This document shows positions 34,046-43,760 of a stretch of 44,618 nt of DNA, in pieces. The stretch covers positions 1-44,618 of the forward strand of contig JAHQWL010000039.1 of NCBI GenBank assembly GCA_029856155.1, in the 5' to 3' direction. Under the pieces are notes generated by a model, which made no database searches, had not been told where the DNA came from, and was given only the letters and a program-made list of their open reading frames with translations. The stretch is from Promethearchaeia archaeon. Its GTDB lineage: Archaea > Asgardarchaeota > Lokiarchaeia > Sigyniarchaeales > SOKP01. The position numbers were made by a program, and so were the translations under genes. Each line of letters starts with the position of its first letter. The first letter of the stretch is position 1.

Positions 34046-35173
34046 TTATCTAAAGAATATTATTCGTTTAGCAATATAACTTGAAAAAGATTCATAAATC
34101 CTATTTAATCCTGAAGCACCTAAAAAAATCATAGGATAAAAGCCTTGATGTATATATTTGGTTTCAGCAATACCCAATAGCATTTGGGAATATATTAAGA
34201 CCATAAAAAGTCCGTAGAGTTTAATCCATTTAAATAAAGTATCCTTTTTGTTGAACAAACACAGAATTAATAAAGTTATTCCCCATGAACCAAAGGTCCA
34301 TTTCAATAATGCAAATTCATATAAAATTTGATTAATTCTTATCTCCAGAAACATCATTATCATCCCAATCGAACCGTATTCATTACCGTCATACGCTCGT
34401 GTATGCCATACAAAATAAGCCCTAGGGTCCGCACTAAAAGGTTGAGGAATAACTATTATTTGCATTATGAAATATGTTAATATGCCTGGAACGATGAATA
34501 GAATACTTCTTAAAAAAGTATTAAACATTGCTTTTTTGTTTTTAGTTCTATCTCTTTTCATAAATTCATATATTATGTATACTGGAATTGTAATAAGAAC
34601 AATTTCTTTAGCCAGTACACCTAAAACAAGGCAAATACAATAAAATTTCTTTTTTTCAGATAGTATACAATAAAAACTACACATTATAAAAAATAAAGTT
34701 ATACAATCTATATTATAAACTTCATAAAGATAGGCATGATAAAAAGCGTGTTCTGGAAATAATTCAATTCCTGCAGTAGGAATATAATTTAAATAGCAAA
34801 ATACAAAAAGACCAAATATTGATATACTCTTATTAAATTCTAGCCTTAACGTAAAATAAAGGATTAAACCGGTGAAATATATTGAAAAGAAGTTAATTAA
34901 TGAATAATTAGTTTCAAAATCGAATGGTAATATCCCTGCGATAAGTGGTACTAAAGGCCTATAGCAAAAAGGTGTAATAATTTGGCTTTTAAAAATTGAA
35001 AATATATCCTGTGACATTTTTACATAATAATCCCAATCTATAACCCATTCCCCAATAGGAAATAGACGCCCTTTAAAAATCGGGATTGTCATTCTCACAA
35101 GAAATAAATAGAATAAAAAAATCAAAAAAACAATTGTTTCTACTCTATATTTTTTGAATTTTTCTCTAATCAT
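34046..35173 (-). CDS. GT-C-like polytopic membrane protein, paralogue 2
   Basis: 375 residues, about nine to ten membrane segments. The first outer loop carries IDWDYYVKM followed by PFCYRPLVPL. A D-x-D-type acidic loop after the first segment is where GT-C glycosyltransferases bind the lipid-phosphate sugar. Other anchors are YFTLRLEFNK and GVLAKEIVLITIPVYIIYEF. It is clearly homologous to the gene just upstream and shares all these motifs. The ATG at 35173 overlaps the TAG of that gene by eight bases (ATGATTAG), so translation is coupled. The donor and acceptor are unknown; a flippase or polymerase-like role is not excluded. Confidence 0.65.
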   Translation of the reverse strand: MIREKFKKYRVETIVFLIFLFYLFLVRMTIPIFKGRLFPIGEWVIDWDYYVKMSQDIFSIFKSQIITPFCYRPLVPLIAGILPFDFETNYSLINFFSIYFTGLILYFTLRLEFNKSISIFGLFVFCYLNYIPTAGIELFPEHAFYHAYLYEVYNIDCITLFFIMCSFYCILSEKKKFYCICLVLGVLAKEIVLITIPVYIIYEFMKRDRTKNKKAMFNTFLRSILFIVPGILTYFIMQIIVIPQPFSADPRAYFVWHTRAYDGNEYGSIGMIMMFLEIRINQILYEFALLKWTFGSWGITLLILCLFNKKDTLFKWIKLYGLFMVLIYSQMLLGIAETKYIHQGFYPMIFLGASGLNRIYESFSSYIAKRIIFFR

Positions 35174-36269
35174 TATATGATCTTCTTTTTATTCTTTCAA
35201 TAACCAATTCATAAATTCTATTTAATCCCGAAATTGATAGATATATCATTGGGAAAAATCCATAATATACTGGACGTGTCCTGGCAAATCCTAAAAATAA
35301 CTGTAGGTATATTAAAATCATGAAAATAACGTATAATTTAACCCAATTAACAAATTCTTTTTTCTTATTAAAAAAAAACAATAAAAAAGTATGTATTCCC
35401 CAAATACCAATCGTGTATTCAATAAAACCGTACCCTAGAGACAATTCTTCAAATCTAAGGTTAATAAAGATTAAAATCATTTCAATTGAGAAATATTCAT
35501 TACCTTGATACAAACTTGACCAATAAGGGTAATTATTAATAGAATCAGGAATAATAATAAGACGTAATAAGATGAAAACTCCGACACTTGGGATTAAATA
35601 TTTTGAACTTTTTAAAATCTCTAAGATTCTTATTTTAAATTTCACACCCTCTTCTTGGTTTATATATAGGTAAATAAAATAAACTGGTATAGTAAATATA
35701 ACAATTTCTTTTGTCAAGACTCCTAAAGTCAGAAATATACAATATAATTTATTATTCGATTTTAGAATACTGTAAAAACAACACATTAAGAAGAAATATG
35801 CTAAAGGATCAACCATATAATTAAGATAAAAGTATACATAAAAAAAATAATAATTTTGAAATGAAGGAATTCCTGGTACCATATGATTCAATAAACAAAA
35901 GAAAATAAGGCCAACAATTGATATTTTTTTATCAAAATATAATCTTAGAGTGAAGTAAAGCACAATTCCCGTTAAATAAATCGCAATAAAATTGATTAAA
36001 GCAAAACTAAGCTGTAAATTGAGGGGTATTACCCAAGCAAGAAAAGGTACTAACGGTCTATAACAAAAAGGAGCTATTACTTCACTTCTAAAGATAGTAC
36101 TAGGATCGTTAGCCATATGAAGATAAAAATCCCAATCGAACCAAGTATAACTTAAAGGAATAGCAATGGGAATTATAATTCTTACAAAAATCAAATATAT
36201 GAGAAATACTGAGAAAACAATAAATTCTAATTTGTAATTTAATGCCTTCTTTTTAATTTTCATGTTCAC
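35166..36269 (-). CDS. GT-C-like polytopic membrane protein, paralogue 1
   Basis: 367 residues, about nine to ten membrane segments, basic N-terminus (MNMKIKKKALNYK). Shared motifs with its downstream copy: FDWDFYLHM, PFCYRPLVPF, YFTLRLYFDKK and GVLTKEIVIFTIPVYFIYLY, all in the same order and spacing, which indicates tandem duplication. The acidic loop suggests a GT-C glycosyltransferase that uses a polyprenyl-phosphate sugar and works on the outer face. First gene of the pair; divergent from the large surface protein gene at 36461 across a 191-base AT-rich gap. Confidence 0.65.
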   Translation of the reverse strand: MNMKIKKKALNYKLEFIVFSVFLIYLIFVRIIIPIAIPLSYTWFDWDFYLHMANDPSTIFRSEVIAPFCYRPLVPFLAWVIPLNLQLSFALINFIAIYLTGIVLYFTLRLYFDKKISIVGLIFFCLLNHMVPGIPSFQNYYFFYVYFYLNYMVDPLAYFFLMCCFYSILKSNNKLYCIFLTLGVLTKEIVIFTIPVYFIYLYINQEEGVKFKIRILEILKSSKYLIPSVGVFILLRLIIIPDSINNYPYWSSLYQGNEYFSIEMILIFINLRFEELSLGYGFIEYTIGIWGIHTFLLFFFNKKKEFVNWVKLYVIFMILIYLQLFLGFARTRPVYYGFFPMIYLSISGLNRIYELVIERIKRRSYND

Positions 36270-36460
36270 TATTTTTTTTTGGTTTAAAATACTATTAAAA
36301 CTTTAGATTTTTTTTGAAATAAATAGAAAATAATCATTTTCAACAACTCATAAAAAGTTAACCTTATACTAAAACATTTTTAAGAATACAATGATATTAT
36401 TATAATTAATTACAATTTAGTGAACTTAAAAATAGACAGATTTGTAGAGAGTGTTTATAT

Positions 36461-39400
36461 ATGAATTTTGATAAAAATGTAAGAACATATATTTTTTTTT
36501 CTTTACTCTTGATTGTTATCATATTAAATAGTACCTCACCTAATCAATTTCTTTTTCAAAATCCTCATTCGGCTGGGTCTACAGCTCCAACTTTTTCTAT
36601 TTTTTTTCCTTTCGAAACAACTGATATGACACCAGATGTTTCAATACAAGTAAATGATTCTGAAAGTGGATTAAATGTCGATTCGGCATATTACGCTTAT
36701 ACGAATAATGGATCTGAGCCTACAGATTTTAGTAATCCATATAGAGATAATTTTAACGATAATACAATTGCAGAGTTTTGGTCATATCGGAATCAAGATA
36801 ATGGTACTTTTCTTGAGAGTGAAAATAATTTAACTATAACAGATTTGAATGGTGATCATGAATGGAATGGAGATATACGTAACGCCCCTTTTATGTATCA
36901 AACTATCTCTGGTGATGTTATCACTCAAGTTAAATTATCAGTTAATTTCCAAAATAAAGGTGACGTTGGAGGAATATTAATTTGTGATGAGAATGATGAT
37001 TTTATTCGCTTTCTATATAACATTGCACCAATAGGTCCTCCTACAACGTTTTTCTATTATATTGCATTAAGGCATTCTATAAACGGTATAGATTTTCGTG
37101 ATGTAGGAATCAATATAGGTTTTGTAGATGCTATTTGGTTGCGATTAATTCGCTCTGGAGATGAGTTTGCTGCATTCTATTCTCTCGATGGAGTTGATTT
37201 TGAACTATTAAGTTTTGTTACAGTTCCACTAACTCAATTAACTGATGTGGGTATATATGCTGGTCACCAGACGAATGCGACTTTTGATGATTGGGAAATA
37301 ACACCTTGGATTGAGTTAACAGGTATAAATGGTACAACCGATCCTGAAACCATGACTGTCCATGATGTACCGTTTAATCATTATAACGAAGATGAAAATA
37401 AAATTAAGTTTAAAATAAGCGATATGAATGATAACATAGCTATTTCGAGTACATATACAGTTAATATAACTGAAATGAAAGGTCCAGTAGATTTTAGTGA
37501 TTTTCAACCTACAGAAACTAGTGAAAAGAACCCCTTAGTTCAAGTATCGGTAAAAGATACTCTTAATGGAATTAATCCATATTCTGCTTTTTATGCTTTT
37601 TCAACAAGTGGTAAAGATCCTGTTGCTTTCATGAATCCGTATAGTGACGGATTCGATGATGGAATAATACAAGATTGTTGGGAGAAAATTAATCCTTTAA
37701 ATGGAAATTTGGACGAATCAATCAGTGGCCTTAATTTCACAGATATAGGTGTTCATATCTGGAATGGTACCACACATGATGCTCCTTGTTTAACGGAAAA
37801 TATTGCTGGAATTTTTGAAGCTATTGTAAAAATTAACCCTCTTGACTTAACCGAAAACAAATCTGCAGGTATTATAGCCATTCTTGATAGTAGCCATGCT
37901 TTTAAAGTACTTTTAGAAAATAAAACAGGAATAGTAAATGTAACTTTTTATTTTATTAGCGATACTGCGACAACATTAATTGGTGAATTAACCCCTTCAG
38001 AGTCTAATCCGATTTGGTTAAAATTATTTAGAGATAATGATGATTGGACCGCTCAGTATTCCATTGATGCTGACGAATATGCAACCTACATTACAATTGG
38101 TTCGTATACATTTACGTCGTGGATTGGTGCTTTTTCAGGTCAATCGTACTATTATGCAATTCCTCGAGCCGCTGCGAAAGTGGGTTTAATTGTTGAGCGT
38201 GGAGCTTCGATATTGTTTGAAGATTGGGATCCTACACCTAAATTAGATGTTTCGGGAATTAATGGGTCAATATCTAAAGAAATCATTACAGTGAATCCTG
38301 TATATTTTGATCAGTTTTCTGAAACAGACAATAAAATTATGTTTCGTATTAATAATACTAACAATGAACAAAGTTCTAGTTCGATATATACGGTTAACAG
38401 TACAACAATTTACGAATTTAGAGATCACACGCTATTAAACGATGATTCAACACTTAAAATTATTGATGGCAAGGGTAATACCGTTTGGTCTTGGAATACC
38501 TCTATTAGTGCTGGAGATCTAGAAATGCTTCCTAATGGGAATATCTTAGCAGTAAAATATGGTGGTATGCAATCAGCTGACGCAGAAATTTGGGAGATTA
38601 ATATAACTACTAATGAAATTGTTTGGAATCTTACAATTGTAGGTGGTCGTCCACTAAATTGGACACATGATACAGATTATTTAGGTTTTGATGAGAATGG
38701 AGATGAAACATTCTTAATAGCAGATACCTCTAGTAATCGAGTAGTGGAATGTTACAGGAATGGAACAATTAAATGGGGGTGGAACGCTACAGATCATTAT
38801 ACTTTTGGTTTTTCTGCTGAAAATGATACTTTACTTGAAGGTGGATGGGATTGGACTCATTTAAATGATGCGGATCGCTTACCAGATGGATCAACAATGA
38901 TCAGTTTACGAAATTTTGATAAAGTAATTATCGTAAATACAACAGAAACGGGAGAAGTTCTTTGGGAGTATGGAGAGTATGGGAATTATACTTTTTGTCA
39001 GCACCAACATAATCCAGAATACACACCCCAAGGAACAATCCTTATCGCAGATTCGGAAAATCAACGTATAATCGAAGTTAATAAGACAACTAAAGAAATA
39101 ATTTGGGAATATGCTCCCACTGGAGATGAAGCTTTATCATGGCCTCGTGATGCTGATATACTCCCAAACGGTAATATGCTAATTGGTGATTCAGCACGAA
39201 TGGGGGGAAATAATAGAATATGGGAAATTAATAGGGAAACTAAAGAAGTTGTATGGTATTATGATACATCGGGCGCTAATTATGACGCAGACCGTTTAGA
39301 TACAATTCTTCCAAGTATTAACATAAAAAGTCCCACTAATACTACTTATGAGGGATCTATCTCAATTACGATCTCTTTAGAGAACGTTGATCCATGGTAT

Positions 39401-41512
39401 GATGAAATGTATTACCGAATTTATGACAAAACCGATGATAGTTGGTTAACAACTGAAAATATTACATATTTGGGGCCTTCACAGATATTTCTTGAAAATT
39501 TACATTCTTACACACTCCATGCCTGGGCAAACGATATAGTGATGGAAGGGGGAGCTTATCCAACAAGCAGGGCTATTATTCAATCGGATTATAATTCAGT
39601 TGATTTTACAGTAAATTTAAGTTCTAGTTATGATCCTTCTAAACCATTTCCTGGAAATACTTTAATTTCACATTACTTAAGAGAAGTCAGTCCCGAAGGA
39701 GAAATTTTATGGTCCTATATACCTGATGGTAAAATTAGCTGGGATGCTGAACGATTACCAAATGGTAATTATCTCTTTAGTATTTGCGATGATTATAATA
39801 TAGATCCCAATGTCCCATTAGTAAACAGTATTATTGAAATGACTCCTGAATATGAAGTTGTATGGAATTATACTATCTATGGACCTTTGACAAGCAACCA
39901 TGAGATTCATGATGTAGATAAACTACCAAATGGAAATTATTTAATCGCAGATATGAGTCAAGATAGAGTAATTGAGGTGAATTCTACATACGATATTGTA
40001 TGGGAATGGCGCTGCATTGATCATCTTCTTCTGCCCGATCCAATTCCTGAGGATTGGGTTCATTTGAATGATGTTGACCGATTACCAAATGGAAATACAT
40101 TAATGACATTGCGAAATTATGATTCGGTAATTGAAGTTAATCCTGCTGGTAATATAACTTGGTATTATGGAGATTTAGTTTATGATATGACTATATTTCC
40201 AATTAACCATAGAATTCTTTGGGGGCCACATAATGCAGATAGATTATCAAATGGTCATACTATGATTGCAGATTCAAGAAACCATCGTATTTTAGAGATT
40301 GATATGCTTGGAAATGTAGTTTGGGAACTAAATGAATCCCATATAGATTTAGCGTGGCCTCGAGATTGTGATAAATTACCAAATGGAAATGTACTTATTG
40401 CTGACTCTTTAAATTCTCGGATAATTGAAGTTAATTCTACATATGATATTGTTTGGGAATATATTTCCTCTGATATAACTTACGAGGCGGATAGGATCGA
40501 TTTAACACCACCTACTCTAAACATTATCTCGCCAATTCAAAATGATATTTTAAACGGAACAGTCATAGTTGATATTTCGAGCCCTGATTTAGATACTGAT
40601 ACTATTTGGTATGGAATTTTGAATGAGACCTCAAGTAATTGGATAGATTTAACATCTCAAGGTGGAATTCAAGGTTATCAGTTCTATGAAGGAAGTTCCG
40701 ATATATGGTTACTTGAAGATGGAGATTATATATTATTTGTATGGGTAAATGATACTGGTTATCCAATGCTTGGTTCTGATCAGCATATAAATGTACGAGA
40801 GGTACAGATTAACTTTAAAGTTGGTTTTGGTCTAAATATTATAAAACCCATTTCAAATCAAATCTTTAGTACAACAGCTTTTGATTTTGAGATTATCCTC
40901 CGCATAGAAGGAACTTTAAACAAGACATGGTATACTTTAGATAATGGATTGCATAATTACTCTTTTACTGGATTAACTGGTAGTATTGCTCAATCTGCTT
41001 GGGATGCCATCCCTGATGGATATCTTACGATTCAATTCTACGCAAATAATTCTTTAGGTGCCGAAATCTTTAATGAGGTAACTATTTTTAAAGATACTAT
41101 ACCACCAATTACAACAATTACTTTTACACCTTATAGTGGAATCGGTAAAGTATTAAAATCAACAGATTTTACGTTGACTGGAGATGATGAATTGGGTTCT
41201 GATGTGGCAAATACTAAGTATTGTATAGATAATAATTCATGGATTGACTATACTGGTCCATTTAACCTATCGAATTACGCTTTTGGAACTCATATAATAT
41301 ATTATTACTCGATTGATAATGCTAACAATATTGAATCATGGAAATTCATAACAATAACTCTTGTAGATGTGGCATATGGAGGTATAGATCCTATTATTAT
41401 TTTCGCAATAGTAATAAGCATCTCTTCTGTAGCAGCCGCCAGCGTAGTAATCTTTTACTTTTTAAGAAAAAGAATGATTGCTCAAAGCGAACTTAGACCT
41501 GAAGCTGATTAA
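36461..41512 (+). CDS. Giant membrane-anchored surface protein with two beta-propellers
   Basis: 1683 residues from ATG 36461. Signal peptide at about 5-28. Two copies of a unit made of a short SAYYAY/SAFYAF segment plus a lectin-like (DUF1349-like) domain: about 70-300 and 365-610. Propeller 1 (about 650-945) and propeller 2 (about 1073-1346) each have about five to six blades of the form D-x-LPNGN-x-L-I-A-D ... R-I-x-E-V-N ... I-x-W-x-Y, as in arylsulfotransferase/PQQ-type propellers. Ig-like modules separate and follow them (about 947-1045, 1350-1455, 1547-1633). A C-terminal membrane anchor (about 1641-1666) and a short basic tail end the protein. Many N-x-S/T sequons fit archaeal N-glycosylation. 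Binding or cell-surface role likely; sulfotransfer not established. Confidence 0.75.
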   Translation: MNFDKNVRTYIFFSLLLIVIILNSTSPNQFLFQNPHSAGSTAPTFSIFFPFETTDMTPDVSIQVNDSESGLNVDSAYYAYTNNGSEPTDFSNPYRDNFNDNTIAEFWSYRNQDNGTFLESENNLTITDLNGDHEWNGDIRNAPFMYQTISGDVITQVKLSVNFQNKGDVGGILICDENDDFIRFLYNIAPIGPPTTFFYYIALRHSINGIDFRDVGINIGFVDAIWLRLIRSGDEFAAFYSLDGVDFELLSFVTVPLTQLTDVGIYAGHQTNATFDDWEITPWIELTGINGTTDPETMTVHDVPFNHYNEDENKIKFKISDMNDNIAISSTYTVNITEMKGPVDFSDFQPTETSEKNPLVQVSVKDTLNGINPYSAFYAFSTSGKDPVAFMNPYSDGFDDGIIQDCWEKINPLNGNLDESISGLNFTDIGVHIWNGTTHDAPCLTENIAGIFEAIVKINPLDLTENKSAGIIAILDSSHAFKVLLENKTGIVNVTFYFISDTATTLIGELTPSESNPIWLKLFRDNDDWTAQYSIDADEYATYITIGSYTFTSWIGAFSGQSYYYAIPRAAAKVGLIVERGASILFEDWDPTPKLDVSGINGSISKEIITVNPVYFDQFSETDNKIMFRINNTNNEQSSSSIYTVNSTTIYEFRDHTLLNDDSTLKIIDGKGNTVWSWNTSISAGDLEMLPNGNILAVKYGGMQSADAEIWEINITTNEIVWNLTIVGGRPLNWTHDTDYLGFDENGDETFLIADTSSNRVVECYRNGTIKWGWNATDHYTFGFSAENDTLLEGGWDWTHLNDADRLPDGSTMISLRNFDKVIIVNTTETGEVLWEYGEYGNYTFCQHQHNPEYTPQGTILIADSENQRIIEVNKTTKEIIWEYAPTGDEALSWPRDADILPNGNMLIGDSARMGGNNRIWEINRETKEVVWYYDTSGANYDADRLDTILPSINIKSPTNTTYEGSISITISLENVDPWYDEMYYRIYDKTDDSWLTTENITYLGPSQIFLENLHSYTLHAWANDIVMEGGAYPTSRAIIQSDYNSVDFTVNLSSSYDPSKPFPGNTLISHYLREVSPEGEILWSYIPDGKISWDAERLPNGNYLFSICDDYNIDPNVPLVNSIIEMTPEYEVVWNYTIYGPLTSNHEIHDVDKLPNGNYLIADMSQDRVIEVNSTYDIVWEWRCIDHLLLPDPIPEDWVHLNDVDRLPNGNTLMTLRNYDSVIEVNPAGNITWYYGDLVYDMTIFPINHRILWGPHNADRLSNGHTMIADSRNHRILEIDMLGNVVWELNESHIDLAWPRDCDKLPNGNVLIADSLNSRIIEVNSTYDIVWEYISSDITYEADRIDLTPPTLNIISPIQNDILNGTVIVDISSPDLDTDTIWYGILNETSSNWIDLTSQGGIQGYQFYEGSSDIWLLEDGDYILFVWVNDTGYPMLGSDQHINVREVQINFKVGFGLNIIKPISNQIFSTTAFDFEIILRIEGTLNKTWYTLDNGLHNYSFTGLTGSIAQSAWDAIPDGYLTIQFYANNSLGAEIFNEVTIFKDTIPPITTITFTPYSGIGKVLKSTDFTLTGDDELGSDVANTKYCIDNNSWIDYTGPFNLSNYAFGTHIIYYYSIDNANNIESWKFITITLVDVAYGGIDPIIIFAIVISISSVAAASVVIFYFLRKRMIAQSELRPEAD

Positions 41513-41518
41513 TAAAGC

Positions 41519-41527
41519 TTTTTTTTT
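41519..41527 (+). terminator. Oligo-T terminator after the surface protein gene
   Basis: Nine T residues begin seven bases after the stop and are followed by further T-rich sequence. This fits archaeal termination without a stem. Confidence 0.5.
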
Positions 41528-41576
41528 ATTTTTTATTTTAATGATTTAAGAATAATAGAATTATAATTTTAATGCT

Positions 41577-42185
41577 ATGAAATTGCATAAACAGTTAACT
41601 GGATATTGTCTTGGTTTATTTTCAGTGTTGCTTATAATAGAAATTATGCTAATAGTAAGTTTACTTAATCCCAATTACTTAATTTTTTATCATATTGTTA
41701 GTTTATTAGGGGTATGGTCAGGAAAAGAAATTTTTAACACTTTTATAATCATTACTGGAATATTACAAATCTCTTTTTTTGAATCATTAAGAAGGAGTTT
41801 AAAAAGGGTAAAAGAAATCAAATCAGGAGTGAGAAACTCTGCGTTTATTTCTGGAATTATTTTTTGTTTATCAGAAGTTGGAGCAGGACTATTTCCAATA
41901 AGTATTAATCGTGCTACAATTCATGCAATAGTAGCATTTTTTTTCTTTCATAGCTCAGTATTCACAATTCTACTATTTTGCATTCTCATATTACATGATT
42001 CTGATAAAAAGATTCCTGCTTATGTTGGGTTTATAGTTGTTTTAATAATTGTTAATTTTCAATTATGGCGAGGGGGTTTCTTCGAATGGATTGCGATTTT
42101 ATCAATTTACTTTTGGATAGCTTTAACTTCATTGTATTTTATTAAGGAAATAAATGAATTTCAATTTAAAACACCCAAAAAATAG
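41577..42185 (+). CDS. DUF998-like membrane protein
   Basis: 202 residues with about six membrane segments. Features of the DUF998 type: YHIVSLLGVWSGKEIFNTFIIITGILQ (segment 2 with L-G and F-N), a short basic loop, then FISGIIFCLSEVGAGLFPISINRATIHAIVAF, with G-x-G-x-F-P and a histidine at the start of the next segment. The family is uncharacterised and widespread in archaea and bacteria. ATG 41577. Located 64 bases after the giant surface protein gene behind a T-run, so possibly a separate transcript. No enzymatic motif seen. Confidence 0.65.
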   Translation: MKLHKQLTGYCLGLFSVLLIIEIMLIVSLLNPNYLIFYHIVSLLGVWSGKEIFNTFIIITGILQISFFESLRRSLKRVKEIKSGVRNSAFISGIIFCLSEVGAGLFPISINRATIHAIVAFFFFHSSVFTILLFCILILHDSDKKIPAYVGFIVVLIIVNFQLWRGGFFEWIAILSIYFWIALTSLYFIKEINEFQFKTPKK

Positions 42186-42244
42186 CCAATTAGTAAATTT
42201 TTCCTATTTAACTTTTTTTATCTATTTTAGTTAACTTAACTCTT

Positions 42245-43639
42245 TTAGAAAATAATTGAATTTTTCTCAATAGAAGCACTATTAAACAATTTTTTTGTTA
42301 AGAAACGATTTTTCTTTAAGATATAAAAAAAGACGCCCCAAATTAAAATCAGATAATATATACGGGGTAAAAGCATAAATATTATTGAAATTAATACAAT
42401 TATTAAAATCCAATTTGTCCCTTTTGATTTATTATTTGATAATCTATAACCAAAATGAAAACATATCCATAGAACAACAAGGGGCACGTAGAATGAAAAA
42501 TAATATTTATAAACTCCTCTTGGAAAGAAAAGATAGCTTAAAAATGTGGTATATATAATAATATCATAAAATTTTACCCAATTCAAGACGTTTTTATTAT
42601 GCCAATAAATAAGCATAAAAATTACTACTATTTCTAAGCTCACAATTCCTATGTAGGTAAAATTAAGAAATCCAAAAAACCAAAATACTAAATAAGGTGC
42701 TTTTAAACTGTATAAAAAATCATACCAAAATATGGGATAATTATAATGTGGGTAAGGAAAGCGAAAAGGTGGAAGTAAAGTTGGTAGTCTTACTACAGTT
42801 AATATTACGGATCTTACATAGTTTTGAGGAGTAATCAAAATCCAAGGTAATGAGCCTATAAATAAAATAATAATTAAGATTCCAGAATAAATAATAAGCT
42901 TTTTCAAGTATTGGTAAAAAGATGATTCATATTTATCAGAAACAGATTTTAGCACCATATAAATTATAATCGGTGGAATAAAAAAGATAATTATTTGTTT
43001 AAAGAGAATAGTAATAGCCAAAAATATAATTGATAAACTAAAGCGATTAGTTGAGATAAAGTAAAGGCTTAAAACAAAAAAAAATGTTATTAAAGAGGTA
43101 TTTAAAGCTAAACCCCCACTATAGAAAATATATAATGGATTCAAAGCAGTGGCAATAAAACCCCATTCTGCTACTTTTTGACTAAAAATATTGCTTAAAA
43201 ATTTATATATTACTATTGGCAATAAAACGTTAGTTAAAATTAACGGAAGAAAAACTAATTCAATATTAATAAATGATGGAAGAATTAAAATGTAAAAGAG
43301 AAAAGGAGGATATATGAAATTTAAGAATAAGTCCTCATTCTCAATGAACCAAAAATGATACCATTCTGCCTCTGGAACGTTAATTCTTAAAATGTCCAGG
43401 TATGGTAGCCAATCTTCGTATAAAGCTTGTCTAACAAACGTTTGGTACCATATTTTATAATCTGAATATGGTTCTATCGTTTGTGTTAAAAATGTAAACC
43501 AAGGTTCATCAATTGGTTTTTGGGATATCCAATTCGAAAGTTGGATTATTATAAAAATAGTAATCTGAATACAAATTGAGATTATTAAGACAAAAATCAG
43601 TTTTTTCTTGGATTTTAAATCTCTCCACATTAATTTCAT
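42245..43639 (-). CDS. GT-C family membrane glycosyltransferase-like protein
   Basis: 464 residues with about eleven membrane segments. An outer loop after the first segment carries DEPWFTFLTQTIEPYSDYKIWYQTF and PEAEWYHFW, the acid-rich GT-C position. Middle signature WGFIATALNPLYIFYSGGLALNTSLITFFFVLSLYF, then LSIIFLAITILFKQIIIFFIPP, like DUF2029/mannosyltransferase-type proteins (helix, N-P, then F-K-Q). Such enzymes add sugars from polyprenyl-phosphate to lipid-linked glycans. ATG 43639; no Shine-Dalgarno motif. Downstream of another polytopic GT-C-like gene on the same strand. Sugar specificity cannot be told. Confidence 0.65.
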   Translation of the reverse strand: MKLMWRDLKSKKKLIFVLIISICIQITIFIIIQLSNWISQKPIDEPWFTFLTQTIEPYSDYKIWYQTFVRQALYEDWLPYLDILRINVPEAEWYHFWFIENEDLFLNFIYPPFLFYILILPSFINIELVFLPLILTNVLLPIVIYKFLSNIFSQKVAEWGFIATALNPLYIFYSGGLALNTSLITFFFVLSLYFISTNRFSLSIIFLAITILFKQIIIFFIPPIIIYMVLKSVSDKYESSFYQYLKKLIIYSGILIIILFIGSLPWILITPQNYVRSVILTVVRLPTLLPPFRFPYPHYNYPIFWYDFLYSLKAPYLVFWFFGFLNFTYIGIVSLEIVVIFMLIYWHNKNVLNWVKFYDIIIYTTFLSYLFFPRGVYKYYFSFYVPLVVLWICFHFGYRLSNNKSKGTNWILIIVLISIIFMLLPRIYYLILIWGVFFYILKKNRFLTKKLFNSASIEKNSIIF

Positions 43640-43760
43640 GAGTAATTTGTTGTCTCTTTTTTAAAAATTCAATTATAATTATCAATAGTTTATAATTAAA
43701 TTAAATTTTTAAACTATCATTTAATAGACTTAATTCTAATTAAGAAAATATGAATTGCTG

